35,352 nt of DNA, from positions 1 through 35,352 of the forward strand of contig PBLG01000045.1 of assembly GCA_002722315.1 (NCBI GenBank), in the 5' to 3' direction. The translations under genes and the position numbers were made by a program. This document shows positions 16,967 through 25,291 of this stretch, piece by piece; position 1 is the stretch's first letter; each line of letters opens with the position of its first letter. The notes under the pieces are model-generated. The model ran no database searches. It worked only from the letters and a program-made list of their open reading frames with translations, and had not been told where the DNA came from. Source of the DNA: Lysobacterales bacterium. GTDB lineage: Bacteria > Pseudomonadota > Gammaproteobacteria > Xanthomonadales > Wenzhouxiangellaceae.

Positions 16967-17401
16967 ATACGCGGCCGCCAGCCGCGCCCGGCGCGCCGGG
17001 CCGGAAACCAGTCGGCGCCAGTGCGCGAACAGCAGGACAGCCACCATGACCACCAGCAGGCCGAGCATGAGTTCGATCCGGCCCGAAAGCTCGACGAGCG
17101 AACTCAGCATCCTGCTTCTGGCATCGATTCCCGCGAGCCACCATGCAGCCAGGGCGAGCGACACAAGAGCGAGCATGACCAGGTCTCCGGTCGAGCGTCC
17201 GTGCAGCAGGGCCAGTCCGGCCAGTAGAAGCGCCGCGCCGACGGGCAGGTAGATGACCGAGCCGCTCTTGACCGCCAGCAGGGCGCCCATGGCCGCGAAG
17301 CCCATTCCCAGGGGCAGCGCGAGCGGGACGACCAACATCAGCATGACGTAAAGGACCATTCTCGGCCAACGTCGTGGCGCATCCGGCTGGTTCGTTTTCA
17401 T
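16958..17401 (-). CDS. Hypothetical polytopic membrane protein
   Basis: A 147-residue protein from ATG 17401 with about five hydrophobic segments: a start pair (MVLYVMLMLVVPLALPLGMGFAAMG), GSVIYLPVGAALLLAGLALL, DLVMLALVSLALAAWWLAG and LMLGLLVVMVAVLLFAHW, then a basic end. The pattern GS-x-x-Y-L, a hydrophobic helix, GR, a second helix with A-W-x-x-AGIDAR is faintly like the N-terminal membrane domain of PQQ-dependent glucose dehydrogenases (Gcd), but there is no beta-propeller domain. The frame continues open to 17560 without features. It is divergent from cardiolipin synthase. Function unknown. Confidence 0.7.
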   Translation of the reverse strand: MKTNQPDAPRRWPRMVLYVMLMLVVPLALPLGMGFAAMGALLAVKSGSVIYLPVGAALLLAGLALLHGRSTGDLVMLALVSLALAAWWLAGIDARSRMLSSLVELSGRIELMLGLLVVMVAVLLFAHWRRLVSGPARRARLAAAYVR

Positions 17402-17576
17402 TAGCGCTACGACCGTGTTCAAGGATTGCTTACTGTGCGCTGTCGGCGCTCCGAATGCTGTTCGCTGCCCCACATTGCGCCCCGGGCCCGACGCGCCGCG
17501 GAGCGGCCAAGCCGGTTCAGACCGGCAATCGCACGAGTGCCTCCACCGGCGCGAGAACACTTGTCGCAGTTGCTGT

Positions 17577-17590
17577 GTACGTCAGCGTAC
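17577..17590 (+). promoter_or_regulatory. GTRCG-N4-CGYAC palindrome, site 8 (cardiolipin synthase operon)
   Basis: GTACG-TCAG-CGTAC, the most symmetrical copy, with flanking TG and CA. The -10 is poor here (GAGCCT starting 23 bp after the site). The predicted start near 17626 falls just before the ATG at 17652. Confidence 0.7.
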
Positions 17591-17651
17591 AGAAGGTCAT
17601 GGACGACGCGTGCGAGCCTGCCGAATGGACGGACATGGAAAATTCAGGCGA

Positions 17652-19055
17652 ATGTTCACGGTCTCCGCGATCGTTGTATTGGCGCACCTTGTCGGTTTCG
17701 CCACGTCACTCCACGCGCTGATGGGCACCCGCACCGCGCCCGGCACCGTTGCATGGGTCGTGTCGCTCAATGCGATGCCTTACATCGCCGTTCCCGCCTA
17801 CTGGGTGTTTGGGCGCGACAGGATCGACGACTATGTTCAGCTTCGTCGCAAGCGCGTGACATCGCTGAACCGCTCGCTGGAATCCCACCTGAAGCAACTG
17901 GCGCCCTTCCGGAGCGAATGGACCGGGCGCGATCCGACGCTGCGCGCGGTCGAACAGCTTGCGCGCGTCCCGTTTGTCGACGGCAACCGGGCCGAACTTC
18001 TGATAGATGGAAAAGCAATCTTCGAAAGCATTTTCGACGGCATCGATGCTGCAGAGGACTATCTGCTGGTCCAGTTCTACATTGTTCGTGACGACAAGCG
18101 TGGCCGCGAGCTGCAACGCAGGCTGCTCGCAAAAGCACGGGAAGGCGTACGGGTTTACGTATTGTTCGACAGCATCGGCAGCCTCGACCTGGGCAATTCG
18201 TATATAAGCGAGCTGACCGACGCCGGGGTCGAAGTTCGATCCTTCTTTCAGCATGAGAGCTGGGTCGATCGTTTCCAGCTGAACTTCCGCAACCACCGCA
18301 AGCTCGTGATCTCCGACGGCAAGGTCGGCTGGGTCGGGGGCCTGAACATAGGCGACGAGTACGAATCCGAGGGCTGGCGGGACGCGCACGTCCGCATCGA
18401 GGGTCCGGCGGTGCTGAACATGCAGCTGTCGTTCCTGGAGGACTGGCGGTGGGTCACCGACGAGCTGCCTGACGTCTCGTGGACGCCGCAGGCGGCAAGC
18501 GGCGGCAGCGTGCCGGTCCTGGTGCTTCCATCCGGACCCGCCGACGAGTTCGAAACCGCAAGCCTGATGGTTCAGCAGTTCATCCATCTCGCCGAAAAGA
18601 GGATCTGGATTTCCAGCCCCTACCTCGTTCCCGACGAAGGCGTGATGGGGGCGCTCAAGCTGGCCGCCCTAGGTGGGCTTGACGTACGCCTCCTGATTCC
18701 GGAAAAGACGGACAGCCGGCTGGCAGGACTGGCCGCGTACAAGTACATGGATGCACTGAGTGCCGCAGGCGTGCGGATCTTCCGCTACCAGCCGGGCCTC
18801 ATGCACGCGAAAGTGTTTCTGATCGACGACCGCGGCGCGGCCGTCAGCACGGCAAACATGGACAACCGCTCCTTCCGACTGAATTTCGAGCTGACCGCGC
18901 TGGTCGCCGATCCGGCATTTGCTCGAGAAGTCGAGGACATGTTCGAGAATGATTTCGCCAATTCACGCGTAATGGTCCCAGACGCGGTCGCGAACATGTC
19001 GCTCTGGTTGCGACTCGCGTCCCGGGGAGCTAACCTGTTCGCACCGGCCCTTTGA
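17652..19055 (+). CDS. cls: Cardiolipin synthase (phospholipase D superfamily)
   Basis: A 467-residue protein from ATG 17652, close to the usual Cls length (about 480). Two N-terminal membrane segments (about 4-25 and 33-53, the second ending at WVFGRDR) precede a catalytic part with two HKD motifs: His215/Lys217/Asp222 (NHRKLVISD) and His385/Lys387/Asp392 (MHAKVFLID), each followed by the G-G-x-N or S-T-x-N block. It condenses two phosphatidylglycerol molecules (ClsA-type) into cardiolipin at the inner membrane, a common response to osmotic and envelope stress. It is followed 16 bp later by an antiporter gene, probably one operon. A more upstream in-frame ATG (17625) is possible. A palindrome copy lies 62 bp upstream. 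Confidence 0.93.
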   Translation: MFTVSAIVVLAHLVGFATSLHALMGTRTAPGTVAWVVSLNAMPYIAVPAYWVFGRDRIDDYVQLRRKRVTSLNRSLESHLKQLAPFRSEWTGRDPTLRAVEQLARVPFVDGNRAELLIDGKAIFESIFDGIDAAEDYLLVQFYIVRDDKRGRELQRRLLAKAREGVRVYVLFDSIGSLDLGNSYISELTDAGVEVRSFFQHESWVDRFQLNFRNHRKLVISDGKVGWVGGLNIGDEYESEGWRDAHVRIEGPAVLNMQLSFLEDWRWVTDELPDVSWTPQAASGGSVPVLVLPSGPADEFETASLMVQQFIHLAEKRIWISSPYLVPDEGVMGALKLAALGGLDVRLLIPEKTDSRLAGLAAYKYMDALSAAGVRIFRYQPGLMHAKVFLIDDRGAAVSTANMDNRSFRLNFELTALVADPAFAREVEDMFENDFANSRVMVPDAVANMSLWLRLASRGANLFAPAL

Positions 19056-19071
19056 GAGTGTCTGTCGATAC

Positions 19072-20352
19072 ATGACGACCGCGACCTGGTTCATATTGAT
19101 CGGGCTGTTGCTCCTGGTGGTGGGCTTCACGTTCTCCTGGCTCAAGAGCCTGCCGATAACCTCCGCAATCGTGTACCTTCTGGTCGGTTGCATTGTCGGA
19201 CCCATGGGCTTCGGGCTGTTCCATTTCAATCCGCTGAAGGAATCCGCGCTGCTCGAGCTTTTGACCGAGCTGGCGGTTCTGGTCTCGCTGTACTGTGCCG
19301 GGGTTAAGATGCCCGCGCCGATCACCTGGCCGCGCTGGCGCACACCCGTGCTGCTCGCGGTTGTATCGATGTCGCTTACAGTCGGGCTGGTGACGCTTTT
19401 CGGCTACTACTGGCTCGCGCTGCCGCTCGGGGCAGCGGTGTTGCTGGGCGCCGTGCTCGCCCCGACCGATCCCGTCCTTGCAACCGAAGTCCAGGTCCGT
19501 CACGCCGATGACTCCGACCGTCTCCGCTTCGCATTGACATGCGAGGCTGGAATCAACGACGGCAGCGCCTTCCCGTTCGTGATGCTCGGGCTGGGCCTGC
19601 TGGGCCTGCACGACCTGGGCGATGCCGGAAGCCGCTGGCTGGTCGTGGACGTCCTCTGGGCGACCCTGGCCGGAATCGGCATCGGCGTCGCGACCGGTTG
19701 GGTTGCCGGCCAGCTCGTGCATCGCCTGCGCACCGCGTTCGCGGGCATGACGTTTCTCGAGAGCTTCCTCGGTCTCGGTCTGATCGCGTTCGCCTACGGG
19801 ATCTGTCTCCTGGCAGGCGCCTGGGGCTTTCTTGGCGTGTTCAGCGCAGCGATCGCACTGCGGCACACCGAGATCAGGCTGGCCGCTCGGAAAGAGGCGT
19901 CGATCCGGAGGGCCTCCGCTGACGGGGCCGTTGACTCCAAGAGTAGTGATCTTCACATGCACGTCAGCGAAAGCTCGCTGGTCTTCAACGAGCATCTCGA
20001 ACGAATATCGGAGATCGTCCTTGTGCTGATGATCGGCGGTTCCCTGTTCTGGAATTCCTGGAGCTGGCGCGCGGTGGTCTTCGCGGCATTCCTCTTTCTC
20101 GTCGCCCGCCCGATCAGCGTTTACCTTGGGCTGCTGGGAAGCGGGACTTCGATGCGCATCCGCCACCTGTCGGGCTGGTTCGGCGTCCGCGGCATCGGCT
20201 CAATGTATTACCTGATGTACGCAATTCAGCATGGACTACCGCAAGATCTGGCGCTCGAACTGCTTCATCTGACGCTTGTCGCAGTCGCATTGTCGATACT
20301 CGTGCACGGTCTTTCCGTCAAGCCCGCATTCGCGCTCTTCTGGCGGTCGTGA
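19072..20352 (+). CDS. Cation/proton antiporter (CPA1/NhaP-like)
   Basis: A 426-residue integral membrane protein with about twelve helices. Motifs of the Na+(K+)/H+ exchanger fold are clear: GVKMPAPITWPRWR after helix 3, the discontinuous-helix motif GAVLAPTDPVLATEVQV, the ion-binding EAGINDGSAFPFV (Asn-Asp pair), and the late GWFGVRGIGSMYYLMYAI with the conserved Arg. The loop at about 270-310 is hydrophilic and Ser/Lys-rich. It is likely to expel Na+ or K+ in exchange for protons for pH or salt homeostasis. It lies 16 bp after cardiolipin synthase, so the two probably form an osmotic/envelope stress operon. The Shine-Dalgarno box is weak, suggesting coupled translation. Confidence 0.92.
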   Translation: MTTATWFILIGLLLLVVGFTFSWLKSLPITSAIVYLLVGCIVGPMGFGLFHFNPLKESALLELLTELAVLVSLYCAGVKMPAPITWPRWRTPVLLAVVSMSLTVGLVTLFGYYWLALPLGAAVLLGAVLAPTDPVLATEVQVRHADDSDRLRFALTCEAGINDGSAFPFVMLGLGLLGLHDLGDAGSRWLVVDVLWATLAGIGIGVATGWVAGQLVHRLRTAFAGMTFLESFLGLGLIAFAYGICLLAGAWGFLGVFSAAIALRHTEIRLAARKEASIRRASADGAVDSKSSDLHMHVSESSLVFNEHLERISEIVLVLMIGGSLFWNSWSWRAVVFAAFLFLVARPISVYLGLLGSGTSMRIRHLSGWFGVRGIGSMYYLMYAIQHGLPQDLALELLHLTLVAVALSILVHGLSVKPAFALFWRS

Positions 20353-20438
20353 ATCGTCTCGGGAACCTTGTACCGAAGCGTGTTGCAACATCGCGGACCT
20401 GTCTCTTGCCCGCGATCGCACCGCTGCACATGCCGGGT

Positions 20439-20452
20439 GTGCGGAATCGCAC
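20439..20452 (+). promoter_or_regulatory. GTRCG-N4-CGYAC palindrome, site 9 (DUF5670)
   Basis: GTGCG-GAAT-CGCAC with perfect arms. A -10-like CATGAT (20475-20480) begins exactly 22 bp after the site; the predicted start is about 38 bp before the ATG. Confidence 0.8.
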
Positions 20453-20524
20453 AGTAAGGAATGAATCAAAAGCGCATGATCGAATTATCTGCAACCCGGT
20501 TGTTGAACCGAAGGAATACCGATC

Positions 20525-20674
20525 ATGCTGTTTACCATCGCCGTCATCCTCGTTGTACTTTGGGCCCTCGGGCTGGTCTCCGGAACCACCATCGGAGGCT
20601 TCGTTCACATCCTGCTCGTGCTCGCAGTCATAATGGTCGCTTTCCAGTTGATCAGCGGACGCAAGATAGGCTGA
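20525..20674 (+). CDS. Lmo0937/DUF5670 family small membrane protein
   Basis: A 49-residue protein starting MLFTIAVILVVLWALGLVSG, with an AAGGAATA box. Two membrane helices (about 3-19 and 25-43) flank the family motif GLVSGTTIGGFVHILLVLA, and a basic end (SGRKIG) follows. This is the pattern of the lmo0937/DUF5670 family of about 50-residue membrane proteins, which are widespread, of unknown function and frequently near other stress proteins. It is a single-gene unit with its own palindrome and -10, lying between the antiporter and a Crp/Fnr gene. Confidence 0.88.
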   Translation: MLFTIAVILVVLWALGLVSGTTIGGFVHILLVLAVIMVAFQLISGRKIG

Positions 20675-20898
20675 AACCGAACAACTTGAACTGCCTGCCC
20701 TGACCAGGGCGCGATCGCTCAGGCACGAACGAGGCTGATTGCCGGGCAGCGCCAAAAAATATCCCTGTGAGCGAGCACAGCGTTCGCAGAACCACTGTCG
20801 CGTTTGAACGAACCGACCCCGCCGGGAACACCCATGCCGCTTTCCCTCAGACAGTCACTCCGGACGCTCACCATCGCCAGCCGGGGATTCGCAACGAC

Positions 20899-21627
20899 AT
20901 GCTCCCAGTGACAGGCAGTACCGGAAACGCAATCGGAAACAGGTTGCTCGATGCGCTTCCGCGAACGCAGCGGAGCCAATTCCTCGCGCACTGCGAAACG
21001 GTGGCGATGGAGTTTGGCGAATGCCTGGGAAAAAAGGAAATGCATGTTGACCATGTATATTTTCCATTGTCCGGCTTCGTATCGCTCGTCATCAAGGTCG
21101 CGGGCCACAAACCGCTGGAACTCCACCTGATTGGAAGCGAAGGAATGCTGGGCGCAGAGCTTGCTCTTGGCGCAGCGCTCGCGCCGCACACCAGCGCGGT
21201 TCAGGGTTCCGGTATTGCATTGCGCATATCCGCCCCCGACTTCATTGAGCAGCTCGAGGCCAGTCCGGTGCTGCGCGAAATATGCAACCGTTACATCTAC
21301 GTCCTCCTTGTTCAGCTGACACAGTCCATTGCCTGCAACTGCTTCCATGACGTTTCACAAAGGCTGGCGCGCTGGCTCCTGATGACCCACGATCGTGCGG
21401 GTGGAAAGGACCTGCAGCTCACCCACGCATTCCTGGCCACGATGCTGGGCGTGCGCCGAAGCGCGGTCACGATCGCAGCCGGTGTCCTCCAGCAACGGCA
21501 ACTCATCGTCTATTCGCGCGGGCATATTCGCCTGCTTTCACGGTACGGTCTCGAACAGGTTTCCTGCGAATGCTATGCAGCCGGCGTCGAGGCATACGAG
21601 CGTGGAATACTTCCCGACAGACAATGA
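20899..21627 (+). CDS. Crp/Fnr family transcriptional regulator, paralogue 1
   Basis: A 242-residue protein from ATG 20899, the start that aligns with the paralogue at 26516-27232; an in-frame GTG lies at 20767. A cyclic-nucleotide-binding-type barrel (about 15-115, with VYFPLSGFVSLV and GSEGMLG) has no Fnr-type Cys cluster in its N-terminus and lacks the cAMP-binding G-E-x-x-x-x-x-x-R-S signature. A dimer helix (about 120-165) leads to a winged helix (about 174-212) with recognition helix LGVRRSAVTIAAGVLQ and the wing YSRGHIRLL. The C-terminal CECY motif is shared with the paralogue. The signal is unknown. It is a candidate regulator of the surrounding palindrome-linked genes. Confidence 0.9.
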   Translation: MLPVTGSTGNAIGNRLLDALPRTQRSQFLAHCETVAMEFGECLGKKEMHVDHVYFPLSGFVSLVIKVAGHKPLELHLIGSEGMLGAELALGAALAPHTSAVQGSGIALRISAPDFIEQLEASPVLREICNRYIYVLLVQLTQSIACNCFHDVSQRLARWLLMTHDRAGGKDLQLTHAFLATMLGVRRSAVTIAAGVLQQRQLIVYSRGHIRLLSRYGLEQVSCECYAAGVEAYERGILPDRQ

Positions 21628-21633
21628 AGTAGA

Positions 21634-22671
21634 TCAGGGCGCGCCCGGCAGGAGAACCGGATCCAGGGGCGAGTCCTTCTTGCCCTCGAACATCGATCCA
21701 TCCGCCTTTTGCAGCAGCGAGCCTAGATCCGCCCCGTCATCCGGATAGACACTGACGCCAATGCTGACGGACAGGCTCAGGGCGTGTGCGGGAAGGAGAT
21801 CGGCATCGGCCAGGCAAGACTGCAATTTCCGCGCAACCTTGGCTGCATCGCCGGCCTGGCGGATATGTCCAAGCAGAACCACGAACTCGTCGCCGCCATA
21901 TCGGCACAGCGTGTCGGTTTCGCGCAAGCACCCCGCGAGGCACCGCGCCACCAGTACCAGCAATTCGTCTCCGATTTGGTGACCGAAGCGGTCATTGACT
22001 GATTTGAATCGGTCGATGTCAATGAAAAGCACACCGATCTTCCAGCCGTGTCGCCTCGCCGTACGCCGCGCCAGGTCGAATTGCTCATCCAGCGCGAAGC
22101 GGTTGGGCTGTCCGGTCAGCAGGTCGTGGCGGGCGAGGTAGAGCATCCTATCGACCATGGCATGTGAGAACCTGACATCACGAAATATGATCACTGCACC
22201 AACCATGCGCCCTTGTCGATCGTGGATCGGTGCCGCGCTGTCTTCGATCCCTACTTGTGAACCATCACGCCGAACCAGGATGCAATTGGGCGCGAGCGAC
22301 ACGGCGCGATCTTCGGTCATGGCACGTCGAGCGGGGTCAGGCGTTACCGGATCCGTGGTGGCGTCGATGATCCTCAAGACCTCGACAAGCGGCCGGTCGG
22401 CAGCTTGCCGCAGGCTCCAGCCGGTCAGTTCGACGGCTGCCGAGTTCATGTAGACGATCCGGCTGTCGATGTCGGTGCTGATCACGGCGTCTGCAATCGA
22501 GTCCAGCGTGACCTGGGCGAGTTCGTCGACCGCGAACGGGCCAGCGGTTCGGCCTGAGCCCGGCAAACGGGATGAATCGATCCTGCCGTCGGCCGGAACG
22601 CTGCCGCCCTCGTTCTCCCAGTTCGCCAGCGCGGAGGCTCGGTGAATTCGTTTCATGCGAAGTCGGCTCAT
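21634..22671 (-). CDS. PAS-GGDEF diguanylate cyclase
   Basis: About 345 residues from ATG 22671 (open frame to 22773). A PAS domain (about 45-165, from LDSIADAVISTDIDSRIVYMNSAA to AVIIFRDV) precedes a GGDEF domain (about 180-335) with intact RYGGDEF active site and an RxxD inhibitory I-site (RETD) five residues before it. It makes cyclic-di-GMP, probably with product feedback. It is cytoplasmic, with no membrane segments. It is the third gene after DUF4398 and OmpA on the same strand; a long inverted repeat (22744-22766) lies in the gap, so cotranscription may be partial. The start is uncertain, since no candidate has a good ribosome binding site. Confidence 0.88.
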   Translation of the reverse strand: MSRLRMKRIHRASALANWENEGGSVPADGRIDSSRLPGSGRTAGPFAVDELAQVTLDSIADAVISTDIDSRIVYMNSAAVELTGWSLRQAADRPLVEVLRIIDATTDPVTPDPARRAMTEDRAVSLAPNCILVRRDGSQVGIEDSAAPIHDRQGRMVGAVIIFRDVRFSHAMVDRMLYLARHDLLTGQPNRFALDEQFDLARRTARRHGWKIGVLFIDIDRFKSVNDRFGHQIGDELLVLVARCLAGCLRETDTLCRYGGDEFVVLLGHIRQAGDAAKVARKLQSCLADADLLPAHALSLSVSIGVSVYPDDGADLGSLLQKADGSMFEGKKDSPLDPVLLPGAP

Positions 22672-22743
22672 TCCCGTTTGTCGATCGTAGGCCGCCGAAC
22701 GCGAGTCCGGGAACGACGCCGCGGCCAGGGAAGCCCAGGAACG

Positions 22744-22766
22744 GGTCTGCACCTGGGGTGCAGACC
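22744..22766. repeat. Inverted repeat between the OmpA-like and diguanylate cyclase genes
   Basis: Perfect 10-bp arms GGTCTGCACC and GGTGCAGACC surround a TGG loop. No T run follows on the minus strand, so it is an mRNA hairpin (processing or attenuation) or a protein site rather than a clear terminator. Confidence 0.6.
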
Positions 22767-22785
22767 TTTCCATGGATGCTTATGC

Positions 22786-23919
22786 CTAGTCGCTTGCAAG
22801 CGCCCGCGGCGGATTCTCGATGATGATCTCGACCCGCCGATTCTGCTGTCGGCCTGCCGCCGTCAGATTGCTGGCGATCGGGCGGTCCTGCCCAAGGCCA
22901 ATGGCCGAGAGCCGGCCCGGATCGATTCCGCGCTGGGTCAGCGTGTTCATGACCGACTCGGCACGTTGCCGAGACAGGCCGAGGTTGTAGCCGGCGTTGC
23001 CGACATTGTCGGTGTGCCCCTCGATCTCGACGCGTCGCTCGGGATAGCGCTCGAGAAAGCCGACGAGCCGGTCCAGATGACGATCGGCACCGGGTTCGAG
23101 AATGGCGCGATCGGTGGCAAACAGCAGGTCGCCCAGGGTCAGAACCAGGCCACGGTCGGTGACCTCGGCCTCAAGCGCGTCGATCTGGCGCCGCAGGTCG
23201 GCCGCCTGGGACTCGGCATCGGCGCGTGTTTGCGCCTCTGAACGACGCGCCGATTCGGCATCGCGTCGCGCTGTACTGGCCTCGGCCGAGGCCAGGGCTT
23301 CGGCGGAGCGGGCCGCATCGGCGTCCCGGCGTGCAGTGTCGGCACCGGCCACGGCCTCGGCTTCCGAAAGCCGCGCCGAATTGGCGGCACGACGCGCCGC
23401 ATCGGCGTCGGCCATGGCCTGCACTTCGGCGTAGCGCGCCGACGAGGCCGCTTCGCGTGCCCGGCCGGCATCGCTTCGGGCAAGATCCGCGTCGGTGCGC
23501 GCGCGATTGGCGTCGGCACGGGCCAGCTCGGCCTCGCGGCTGCGTGCCCTCAGCCTCACCTGTTCGCGCTCTTCTACCAGCGCGGCGCGCTGCTCGAGCG
23601 CATAACGCTCCGTCGCCCTGGCCCTGGCGATATCGATCCTGCGCTCGGCCATATAGACTCGATGCTCGCCCAGGCTGGACTCGGTTTCCGACAGCGGTTG
23701 CTCGGCGACGCGAACCGCGGTCTCGGCCTCGCGCAACTCCAGCGGCACGCGTCCGGCCAGGTTCGGGTCGGCTTGCAGCACGCTCAGCTTGCTGCGTGCA
23801 TCGGCAGCCCCCGGTGGACTGGACGGCGCGGTTGCACAGGCGGCGAGAAGCAGCAGCAAGCTCAGCAGTGCCGCTGACCGGCCCGCGCGGTTGAATTTCA
23901 TCCTGGTCACGTTTTTCAT
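22786..23919 (-). CDS. DUF4398 and OmpA-C fusion lipoprotein with long Ala-rich coiled coil
   Basis: A 377-residue protein. The lipobox ends in LLLLAAC, with Cys28 as the likely lipidated residue. A DUF4398-like helical N-domain (about 35-110, ADARSKLSVLQADP, then AETAVRVAEQPL) leads into an Ala/Arg/Asp-rich coiled coil (about 115-245) built of near-repeats of the type A-x-A-D-A-x-x-A-R-R-x-A. The end (about 258-372) is an OmpA-like peptidoglycan-binding domain with the core VEIEGHTDNVGNAGYNLGLSRQRAESV and NRRVEI. It should tether outer membrane to cell wall. Its start overlaps the stop of the DUF4398 gene by 4 bp (ATGA), so the pair is translationally coupled. The repetitive coiled coil could vary in length between strains. 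Confidence 0.93.
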   Translation of the reverse strand: MKNVTRMKFNRAGRSAALLSLLLLLAACATAPSSPPGAADARSKLSVLQADPNLAGRVPLELREAETAVRVAEQPLSETESSLGEHRVYMAERRIDIARARATERYALEQRAALVEEREQVRLRARSREAELARADANRARTDADLARSDAGRAREAASSARYAEVQAMADADAARRAANSARLSEAEAVAGADTARRDADAARSAEALASAEASTARRDAESARRSEAQTRADAESQAADLRRQIDALEAEVTDRGLVLTLGDLLFATDRAILEPGADRHLDRLVGFLERYPERRVEIEGHTDNVGNAGYNLGLSRQRAESVMNTLTQRGIDPGRLSAIGLGQDRPIASNLTAAGRQQNRRVEIIIENPPRALASD

Positions 23920-24317
23920 TGCTGGCCTCCGGTGCGCCGCATCTCGTCAATCAGGGCTTGTACGCCCCGGCTCAATTCCTGGTTGGACTCCAGTGCCTTG
24001 GATGTTTCCGTAGCGGCGGATGCAAGCTCGGCGGCAACCTTCGATTCTTCCGCCAGGCGTTCGGCCTCGACCATCTTTTCGCTGCGTACGGCACGTTCGG
24101 CCATCTGCAAGCGCTGGCGCGCATCGTTGAGCTCTCCGCTCGCATATTTCTGGGCATCCGAGCGTTCTGCGCTGGTGATGGCCTGCTGCGCTGCCGCGAG
24201 GGATGCCGTCGGCGGCGGCGATGTGACGGCGCAACCGACCGAAAACAACATCAATAACACCACTCCCGCACCCGGGGACAGGCGGCGGGCCGGGTTGAAC
24301 GAGTTCAAATTACGCAT
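23916..24317 (-). CDS. DUF4398 domain lipoprotein
   Basis: A 133-residue protein. The signal peptide ends in LMLFSVGC, giving a lipidated Cys29. A helical DUF4398 domain (about 35-130: AAAQQAITSAERSDAQKYASGELNDARQRLQMAERAV, then EAERLAEESKVAAELASAATE) follows. DUF4398 proteins are periplasmic, all-helical, and almost always precede an OmpA-type partner, as here, where the two genes overlap by 4 bp. It probably forms a complex or coiled coil with that partner at the envelope. A palindrome copy and TAGGCT -10 lie upstream, predicting a leader of about 76 bases. Confidence 0.92.
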   Translation of the reverse strand: MRNLNSFNPARRLSPGAGVVLLMLFSVGCAVTSPPPTASLAAAQQAITSAERSDAQKYASGELNDARQRLQMAERAVRSEKMVEAERLAEESKVAAELASAATETSKALESNQELSRGVQALIDEMRRTGGQQ

Positions 24318-24427
24318 TCTCTTGCTCCGTAATCATGGGAATACACGCAGACACGGCCTTTAAGCACCGGCTGCTCGTGAAGTGCACTTCAGACTTTCAA
24401 GCCTAGAGCGATCGCAAATCGGCGTCG

Positions 24428-24441
24428 GTACGCTGGCGGAC
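24428..24441 (-). promoter_or_regulatory. GTRCG-N4-CGYAC-like palindrome, site 10 (DUF4398-OmpA operon)
   Basis: GTACG-CTGG-CGGAC. A -10-like TAGGCT (minus strand, 24400-24405) lies exactly 22 bp away. Confidence 0.65.
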
Positions 24442-24565
24442 CTACAACCGAACCACGCCACTCATTCATGGCCTTTCAAGCGAACCCGTCCAGCCCCCGA
24501 AGCTGGCGTCAGTTATGTCTGCACTAGTAGAGTCGCCAGCAGATGCCGCATCACTTCCTCCCGTC

Positions 24566-24781
24566 CTAGCTGCGTCCGGATTTACCGAGCAGAAGGATTG
24601 CAACACCGGCCACGGAAGAGGCCGCGCCAAGAATCAGGAACCAGGTGGTGGAGTCAGTGAAGCGACCGGTAACCGCCTCCGATACTTGATCGCCAAGGCT
24701 TTGGGATGACTGATATGCGAAGAAAAGCAGGATCAAACCCACAACCAACAACACGAGCCCCAGAATTTTATTATTCGCCAT
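24566..24781 (-). CDS. DUF3185 family small membrane protein
   Basis: A 71-residue protein with two membrane helices. The first (about 5-22, KILGLVLLVVGLILLFFAY) is followed by the family motif QSSQSLGDQVSEAVTGRFTDSTTW, and the second (about 47-66) ends in LLLGKSGRS. This is a good match in length and motif to DUF3185, small inner-membrane proteins of unknown function. It lies 32 bp downstream of the 116-residue gene on the same strand, and no palindrome copy is directly in front, so it is probably transcribed from upstream. Confidence 0.9.
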   Translation of the reverse strand: MANNKILGLVLLVVGLILLFFAYQSSQSLGDQVSEAVTGRFTDSTTWFLILGAASSVAGVAILLLGKSGRS

Positions 24782-24813
24782 TTTTATCTCCTTCTGTTTG
24801 ATGAAATGCGGGG

Positions 24814-25164
24814 TTATTTTTTCGCGAGGTCACACGATAACTGCAGCTTTTCCTGCTGCGACCGGCAGATCGATGCATCCGTGTGGAGCAGCGAATGAGC
24901 ATCACCCAGCGCCTGGCCTAGCAAATACACGGTCTCCAGAAGCTGCGAGTTTCGTTGCAGTAGCGCCTCGATCTGCTTCAACGCTTCCTGAAGCTGAATC
25001 CGGGGTTCCGCGCTATCGAGGCAACTGAACTGCTCCGGCAACGCTCGCAGTCGGCCCCGTGCCCGCGTTAATTGCGCGGCCAGATTTCCCGCCATTCCCA
25101 AGAGAATCTCGGGCTGGAATTGCTCTGTCGGGTGCTGGTGGCCATTCATTGTGTAGGTCATCAT
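24814..25164 (-). CDS. Hypothetical helical protein
   Basis: A 116-residue protein from ATG 25164 (alternative ATG codons at 25161 and 25149). There is no signal peptide or membrane segment. A hydrophilic N-terminus (TMNGHQHPTEQFQPEILLGMAGNLAAQL) leads to two long amphipathic helices (about 40-55 and 60-100, with ALKQIEALLQRNSQLLETVYLLGQALGDAHSLL) and two Cys residues near the end. I do not recognise the family. It is followed 32 bp later by DUF3185 and preceded by the terminator of the LPATAG gene. The in-frame extension upstream to 25284 overlaps that terminator and is unlikely. Confidence 0.65.
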   Translation of the reverse strand: MMTYTMNGHQHPTEQFQPEILLGMAGNLAAQLTRARGRLRALPEQFSCLDSAEPRIQLQEALKQIEALLQRNSQLLETVYLLGQALGDAHSLLHTDASICRSQQEKLQLSCDLAKK

Positions 25165-25243
25165 TTTCGGGTCCCGCTTTCCGCCGGCTTGAACAGTACC
25201 GATAGACCCGGGCCAGTCCCAGCCTTGCCACGCGAATATATTG

Positions 25244-25274
25244 AAAACCGGGCGATCGGGATTCGATCGCCCGG
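25244..25274 (-). terminator. Rho-independent terminator of the LPATAG protein gene
   Basis: A perfect 11-bp stem (25248-25258 with 25264-25274) is followed on the minus strand by TTTTC, directly after the stop codon. Confidence 0.85.
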
Positions 25275-25291
25275 CGAATCTCAAACCAGCT

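Noticed and set aside
17599..17721. 40-residue frame with a good AGAAGG box overlapping cardiolipin synthase
   Set aside because: The palindrome predicts a transcription start near 17626, after this ATG, and the translation is not protein-like.
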